Positions 25,282-29,114 of a DNA stretch of 29,114 nucleotides are shown piece by piece. A program made the position numbers and the translations under genes. Each line of letters starts with the position of its first letter. Within the stretch, counting starts at the first letter, position 1. Under the pieces are notes generated by a model that searched no databases, was not told the origin of the DNA, and saw only the letters and a list, made by a program, of their open reading frames with translations. The DNA is taken from assembly GCA_002344975.1 (NCBI GenBank), contig DDUV01000055.1:1-29114 (forward strand), in the 5' to 3' direction. The DNA comes from Saprospiraceae bacterium UBA2329 (GTDB lineage Bacteria; Bacteroidota; Bacteroidia; Chitinophagales; Saprospiraceae).

Positions 25282-26013
25282 TCAGCTTGTTTTTCGAGGC
25301 GTTTTGGGCTTGGCGCCGATTACAGAAGAGCTACGTTTGTCGCTTCCAGGCATTTTTTCAACGGGCGGAGTATCAGCCTTCTCCGCAGGAGGCTGCACTG
25401 CCACGATGAGGTCGAATATAGAATCATCGTATCCGGCCACCGTGACGGTATTGCGATAAGCTCCGGGACCGGTCGTTTCAGGAATATTGACGCTGAATCG
25501 CACCTCCGTGGTTTGGCCGGGAATCAGCACAAACGACTCTGGCTCACAAACCAGCAGAAGCGGGGCCGCCGCTCCATCGGCTGCATCAACAAAACCCGAA
25601 AGTATGAACTTGCAATGGCGCGTTTCGGCATCGCGGCTGTTGAAATGCAACAAAAACTCAAGGCTCTGCCCCGACTCCCCGGTCAGGGTCATTACCTTGC
25701 GCTCCGGGACCGGTTCTATGTTTGTCTGCTGTGGAGCCGCTGCCGGAGCAGGTTGATGAGCCATGTTCTTCGACCAATGCAACTGCAAATCATACAAGTT
25801 CTCAGCATATCGCAACTGAAGTTTCACCAAACTCGTCCATGCTTCCGAGAGGGATTCCATCACATTACTGCCCGACAGTTCCGTTTTACCTGAGTACAGG
25901 TTTTGCAAGGCCGCAGCGGCTTCTTTGTAATAAGTCGTATTGGCTTCTATGGCTTTTTTGACTACCCTTTCAAAGTCTTTTACCAAATCTCCGTTTGTGC
26001 TTTGCTCTGCCAT
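25282..26013 (-). CDS. Phasin-like helical head joined to an Ig-like domain
   Basis: This 243-aa protein has no signal peptide. Residues 1-84 are strongly helical and amphipathic (FERVVKKAIEANTTYYKEAA; SLVKLQLRYAENLYDLQLHW) with aromatic residues at helix spacing, resembling phasins that coat polyhydroxyalkanoate granules. An Ala/Pro linker (about 86-103) leads to one Ig-like beta-sandwich (about 105-210) with the SFVLIPGQTTEVRFSVNIPE...GAYRNTVTV pattern. A basic Pro/Lys tail (KPKTPRKTS) ends the protein. The next gene upstream has the same order of parts. Phasin similarity is by eye only, and no PHA synthase is in the window, so the coated body, if any, need not be PHA. It lies 30 nt after the Cys-rich gene and 17 nt before the propeller gene. 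Confidence 0.65.
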   Translation of the reverse strand: MAEQSTNGDLVKDFERVVKKAIEANTTYYKEAAAALQNLYSGKTELSGSNVMESLSEAWTSLVKLQLRYAENLYDLQLHWSKNMAHQPAPAAAPQQTNIEPVPERKVMTLTGESGQSLEFLLHFNSRDAETRHCKFILSGFVDAADGAAAPLLLVCEPESFVLIPGQTTEVRFSVNIPETTGPGAYRNTVTVAGYDDSIFDLIVAVQPPAEKADTPPVEKMPGSDKRSSSVIGAKPKTPRKTS

Positions 26014-26043
26014 TATTCTGTGTTTTGGGAATATGAAAATGGA

Positions 26044-26718
26044 TCAGCCCTGCGTACGGTTGGGGCTGCGGTCCGGCGCTTGTTCGCAATAGAAGTGATC
26101 CTGCCAGCTCTGCCAGCGCATAAAATAACGCTTCTCGTCGAGCGGACGCACCTCCACAGCAGGTTGGCAGGCCGTGACACACAGTTGGAAGCAGACGTTC
26201 TGATTCACTTTATTTTCTCTGATGACGATTTCGGCCTCGTAACAATCCCCGGCCCGAAACCCCTCGATGAGGCTGAGCGTGAGGGAGACCGTAGCGGTTT
26301 GGCCCGGCTCCAAATGCAATTCCTGCCGGTCCAACCAGGGCTGCACCGGCGCGGGTTCTCCTTGCGTGTTGACCATTGGCCGTATGCCGATGCGATAGGT
26401 GCGGGCATTGCCGCAGGTGTTTTTTACATTGAATGGAACCACCATGACTTCGCCGGGGCAAGCGGAGCGTTTGATTTCGGCCAGGCATCGCGGCGGGCAA
26501 TCGGGCTGCGGCGGGCAAACGCCGCCGGGGCGACAGCAGTCGGAATCTGAAGAAGACTTGCCCGCTTCGGCAGGGTTCCATTGGTTGACCGCCTGAGCAC
26601 CGCTCTGCAATACCCGGCTCCATGCGTTTTGGTAAACATCCGCCCAGTTCCGGGCTACATTCATCCATTCTTCGGCGCCGCTACGCACCAGATTTTCAGC
26701 AGTTTGCAGGTAATCCAT
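26044..26718 (-). CDS. Cys-rich protein with phasin-like head and Ig-like domain
   Basis: This 224-aa protein has no signal peptide. The first 48 residues form an aromatic amphipathic helix region (EEWMNVARNWADVYQNAWSR), a shorter version of the head in the downstream protein. A Cys/Pro-rich linker follows (DCCRPGGVCPPQPDCPPRC, 60-78), then one Ig-like domain (about 79-185) with HLEPGQTATVSLTLSLIEGF. There are twelve cysteines in total, rare for a cytoplasmic protein; they could bind metal (Zn or Fe) or form disulfides after release. The DCC-x-P motif recurs in the first protein of the cluster. The gap to the upstream Ig gene is 24 nt. Function unknown. Confidence 0.62.
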   Translation of the reverse strand: MDYLQTAENLVRSGAEEWMNVARNWADVYQNAWSRVLQSGAQAVNQWNPAEAGKSSSDSDCCRPGGVCPPQPDCPPRCLAEIKRSACPGEVMVVPFNVKNTCGNARTYRIGIRPMVNTQGEPAPVQPWLDRQELHLEPGQTATVSLTLSLIEGFRAGDCYEAEIVIRENKVNQNVCFQLCVTACQPAVEVRPLDEKRYFMRWQSWQDHFYCEQAPDRSPNRTQG

Positions 26719-26742
26719 GTTATTCTGGTTTAAGGGGGTGAT

Positions 26743-27534
26743 TTACACTTGCGTTGTCTTTTTTACCACATCATTTTTTGGTCCGGGAATGAGCATATAA
26801 CTCAGTAATTGGTCCAAAATGCGCAGATCGCCCTCATATTCCCTGTTGGGATGTATGTCTTTGGGCAAAATGAAGGTAATGTGCAGCACTACAGACTCCC
26901 CCGGCGCTACCACAGTGCCCGCCTCTTTGATGCGCACCTCGATCCAATCGGTCATATCCGTTTTCAGACCTTTGAAAAAAGCATCCAGTGTGGCTTTGGA
27001 ATCTCCATCCGGCGTTTCTTTTAAGGCTTTAGACAGGTTTCGGCAAACCAAATCCATGTCTAAGCTCATGTTATGCCGCAGCACAGGCACCGAAAAAGGC
27101 ACATTGCCCTTGTTGACCAACAAAACTTCTTTGGTGTGCGACATGCCGGGCGCAATGCCGACAAAAAGCAAATTTTCGGGAATCAACTCTATTTCCAGCG
27201 TTTCCTGCACGATCATGGTGAGGTTTTTCTCCTCGCCGCCGACTTCTACCTTTTGTCGGTAGGTGCCTGGAGCCGTATTGGCGGGTAAAGTCATGCAGAG
27301 GCTTTGGCGGCGGTTCTCCCCGGGCGAGAGCGGCATATTGAGCGACAAACCTGCCTGCAAGGGCATTTCCTTGCCGTATTGCTTCATCGGCAATTCCTGC
27401 ACCAGCATGAACTCAGCCACGGTATTGCTCAGCGTGATATGCCCGCGCAATTGAGAGGGCGGCCCGTTGAGGATAATTTCCTTTTCGAAGCAGTGCACTT
27501 TTTCGTGCGCAGTTTCGCAATTCACAATGATCAT
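26743..27534 (-). CDS. Protein with two Ig-like beta-sandwich domains
   Basis: This 263-aa protein has no signal peptide. It appears to hold two related beta-sandwich domains of the type often annotated NEW3/COG1470-like. The first (about 1-110) has NMPLSPGENRRQSLCMTLPA followed by GTYRQKVEVGG; the second (about 111-250) has ELIPENLLFVGIAPGMSHTK and VVAPGESVVLHITFILP. The same LxPGxx...xLxxPxxxxxGxY rule appears in both downstream phasin/Ig proteins, so the three form a set, possibly built by duplication. It starts with an ATGA overlap with the preceding 168-aa gene, indicating coupled translation. Ig-like domains in a cytoplasmic protein point to structural or adaptor use. No active site is visible. 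Confidence 0.65.
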   Translation of the reverse strand: MIIVNCETAHEKVHCFEKEIILNGPPSQLRGHITLSNTVAEFMLVQELPMKQYGKEMPLQAGLSLNMPLSPGENRRQSLCMTLPANTAPGTYRQKVEVGGEEKNLTMIVQETLEIELIPENLLFVGIAPGMSHTKEVLLVNKGNVPFSVPVLRHNMSLDMDLVCRNLSKALKETPDGDSKATLDAFFKGLKTDMTDWIEVRIKEAGTVVAPGESVVLHITFILPKDIHPNREYEGDLRILDQLLSYMLIPGPKNDVVKKTTQV

Positions 27535-28037
27535 GATCCGGCGGGTTTATTGACAAAATCACTGAAAATAACTCCCTGCGACGACTGTGGGAAAGGCCGG
27601 GTGTCCGGTTCGCAGCAGTCTGTTTCACAACGTTCGTAGGCATTGGGCACATAAGGCTCGGTGATGACCTGCGACTCTCCGCTGAGGCACACATTGAACA
27701 GTTCAATTCCCAAAAACTTGAAACTGATCTGGTTGTAATTGGGAATGCGCATTCTTATTTCAGGCGTGAGCAGGTCTTTGATGTCCTGTTTGCTCAGATG
27801 GGGCAGGTTGAGGAGGTCCACATGAGATACCACGGGTTTGTCTTTGTTGCCCTGAATGGTAGTAGTGAGCGGTTGTGTCGGGTCGCCAAGCAACAATGTT
27901 GCCACCGGCCTGGCTTTGTCGCCGACTACTAACGATTCCGATTTCACATTCATAGCGAACACCGAAATGGTGAGGCCGTTTTGGAAATTGAGATTGTGCG
28001 TGTAGTTGGTAGGAATTTTGACAGAAGGTGCAGCCAT
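27531..28037 (-). CDS. Unknown protein, first gene of the eight-gene cluster
   Basis: This 168-aa predicted cytoplasmic protein is not recognised. Visible features: no signal peptide or membrane helix; a beta-rich first half (GLTISVFAMNVKSESLVVGD, 21-40; ARPVATLLLGDPTQPLTTTI, 42-61); an LSKQDIKDLLTPEIRMRI segment (81-98); and a C-terminal CETDCCEPDTRPFP motif (137-150) that echoes DCCRP in the Cys-rich cluster protein. The stop codon overlaps the next start by 4 nt. An exact promoter box lies 23 nt upstream, so this is probably the lead gene of the whole operon. It might be a shell, adaptor or metal-binding component, which is inference only. Confidence 0.7.
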   Translation of the reverse strand: MAAPSVKIPTNYTHNLNFQNGLTISVFAMNVKSESLVVGDKARPVATLLLGDPTQPLTTTIQGNKDKPVVSHVDLLNLPHLSKQDIKDLLTPEIRMRIPNYNQISFKFLGIELFNVCLSGESQVITEPYVPNAYERCETDCCEPDTRPFPQSSQGVIFSDFVNKPAGS

Positions 28038-28059
28038 AATATGTAGTTTTTGGTGATGG

Positions 28060-28067
28060 CAAATGTA
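28060..28067 (-). promoter_or_regulatory. Putative -7 box of the eight-gene cluster
   Basis: The minus strand reads TACATTTGCC, an exact TAnnTTTG match, 23 nt before the ATG at 28037. I found no other clear box ahead of the seven genes that follow, so one transcript of about 7.8 kb is likely. Confidence 0.5.
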
Positions 28068-28120
28068 TAGAATTTTCCTGAGAGAATCCAGGTAATCATA
28101 AATTTTATCCTCACAATATG

Positions 28121-28219
28121 TTAATTATCAAAAACTTCATCAGGTGTGAGCACTCCTCTAAGTGCCGTGGGTTCGGCTTGATACAGCATGCAAAAGGCCG
28201 ATTCTTCATATCGCGGCAT
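28121..28219 (-). other. Possible 32-codon small open frame
   Basis: An ATG at 28219 opens a 32-codon frame ending LTPDEVFDN; the frame is open further upstream to 28273. The amino-acid mix looks protein-like, but there is no ribosome-binding site before the ATG, and a 29-codon frame on the other strand (28188 onwards) overlaps it. The rest of 28068-28370 is AT-rich, and I see nothing else certain in it. Confidence 0.2.
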
Positions 28220-28350
28220 ACTCGAACAACGGGAACGAAACACATCTAAAAAACTGCATACAACCCCACCTATCTAATACGGAGCATCAGGATAAAAACC
28301 ATTAACAATACTGTATTTTTTACTTTTTTTAAAAAAAATTATCGAAATAC

Positions 28351-28381
28351 TTGCACACATATAAACATCTATATACTTTAG
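28351..28381 (+). promoter_or_regulatory. Putative promoter of the porin gene
   Basis: TTG at 28351-28353 and TACTTTAG at 28374-28381 (one base from TAnnTTTG) are 20 nt apart. Transcription would start about 30 nt before the ATG at 28417. Confidence 0.4.
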
Positions 28382-28416
28382 TGCGATTTTTCCAACCAAC
28401 CAAAAATTGCACAGGT

Positions 28417-29114
28417 ATGACAAACAAAAAACAAAGATGGATTGGGAGTCTGATTTTGGGATTGTTGTTCTGCGTTTCGGGGTACTCGCAGGATGCTGAA
28501 AAGCCCAAAGTAGATCACTCCTACAAGCCGCTGACGCTGAAACTGAGCGAAGACGGCAACAAGTATGTCAGGCTTTTGATCTGGCATCAGTTTTGGGCTA
28601 CGCTCAATCAAAACAACCCCGGCACCTTGGATGTAAACGGCAACGAGATCAACACGACCACCGACCTGGCGCTGCGCCGTTCGCGCTTTCTGGCTTATGC
28701 GCAGATTTCACCGAGGTTTCTGGTACTCACGCACTGGGGCATCAACAACCAGTCGTTCATCAATGGAGCGACGGCGCCCAACGGGCCAAATGCCACCACT
28801 TCTCCCAGCAATCAGGGGAAAAAGCCCTCCGTGTTCATCCACGATGCCTGGACGGAATACCAGGTGGTGAAAGACAAGCTCTATCTGGGGGCCGGCCTGC
28901 ACTACTGGAACGGCGTATCGCGCTTCACGAGCCACAGCACGCTCAATTTCATGGCTACCGACGCGCCGATTTTCAACTGGTACAACATTGAAACCACCGA
29001 CCAGTTTGCGCGCCAGTTCGGGTTTTATGCCAAGGGGCAGTTGGGGCGTTTAGACTATCGCTTCCACCTCAACAAGCCCTTTGTGAACGGCCCGGTAGCA
29101 AGCAAGACCAATAC
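28417..29114 (+). CDS. Outer-membrane porin, N-terminal part, cut by the window end
   Basis: An open frame of 232 codons runs from the ATG at 28417 to the window edge. The signal peptide covers about residues 1-25 (core IGSLILGLLFCVSGYSQ). The mature part has the alternating strands of a large barrel with long loops: YVRLLIWHQFWATLNQNNPG, ALRRSRFLAYAQISPRFLVL, IHDAWTEYQVV, and LYLGAGLHYWNGVSRFTSHS. These segments match a porin type I associate with Saprospiria and related Bacteroidota (phosphate-selective-porin-like). It would let small solutes cross the outer membrane; substrate unknown. The C-terminal half is outside the window. It diverges from the eight-gene cluster, with about 380 nt between them. 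Confidence 0.82.
   Translation, partial: MTNKKQRWIGSLILGLLFCVSGYSQDAEKPKVDHSYKPLTLKLSEDGNKYVRLLIWHQFWATLNQNNPGTLDVNGNEINTTTDLALRRSRFLAYAQISPRFLVLTHWGINNQSFINGATAPNGPNATTSPSNQGKKPSVFIHDAWTEYQVVKDKLYLGAGLHYWNGVSRFTSHSTLNFMATDAPIFNWYNIETTDQFARQFGFYAKGQLGRLDYRFHLNKPFVNGPVASKTN

Noticed and set aside
20299..28037. A standard polyhydroxyalkanoate operon
   Set aside because: Phasin-like heads and an SDR are present, but there is no PHA synthase or thiolase, and the SDR is of the extended type, unlike PhaB.

Overview
The window looks like chromosomal DNA of a Bacteroidota bacterium, probably a Saprospiria relative. This rests on: repeated TAnnTTTG -7 boxes (the Bacteroidota sigma factor signature) at sensible distances before genes; many Sec-exported envelope proteins of Bacteroidota type (TPR/PD40/OmpA protein, WG-repeat protein, TonB-C-like protein, outer-membrane porin, S9 and S41 peptidases, metzincin with a surface-protein tail); and GC-rich core genes alternating with AT-rich accessory genes. 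I saw no tRNA, rRNA, CRISPR array, transposase or phage gene. Taxonomy is inferred from sequence character only.

Layout. 1-1369 (-): 5' part of a secreted S41 peptidase. 1635-5507 (+): glycogen branching enzyme glgB overlapping a sensor histidine kinase by 4 nt, then a repeat-rich 190-nt gap with its own promoter box, then an OmpR-type response regulator. 5508-5716: several hairpins between converging genes. 5717-7510 (-): a secreted WG-repeat protein and a DUF3841-like protein. 7610-9613 (+): TPR/PD40/OmpA envelope protein. 9690-13315 (-): an AT-rich HEPN-like gene and a large S9 peptidase. 13408-18860 (+): TonB-C-like protein, gyrA, a secreted TPR protein with a strong terminator, and a small outer-membrane protein. 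18876-18990: a 115-bp interrupted palindrome. 19011-20297 (+): an exported metzincin that seems to have lost its C-terminus.

20299-28037 (-) is the most unusual part: eight tightly packed co-directional genes (gaps of 3 to 30 nt, or a 4-nt overlap) behind one good promoter. In transcription order they encode an unknown 168-aa protein with a DCCEP motif, a double Ig-like protein, two proteins that join a phasin-like helical head to an Ig-like domain (one is Cys-rich), a beta-propeller with regularly placed blade histidines, a DUF362-like/START-like fusion, an extended SDR oxidoreductase and a stand-alone START-like protein. None has a signal peptide, so the products are probably cytoplasmic. 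The mix suggests a protein-coated hydrophobic particle, or a multienzyme assembly acting on a hydrophobic or metal-bound substrate. That function is inference; I do not recognise the cluster as a described system.

28417-29114 (+): the 5' part of an outer-membrane porin, cut by the window end.
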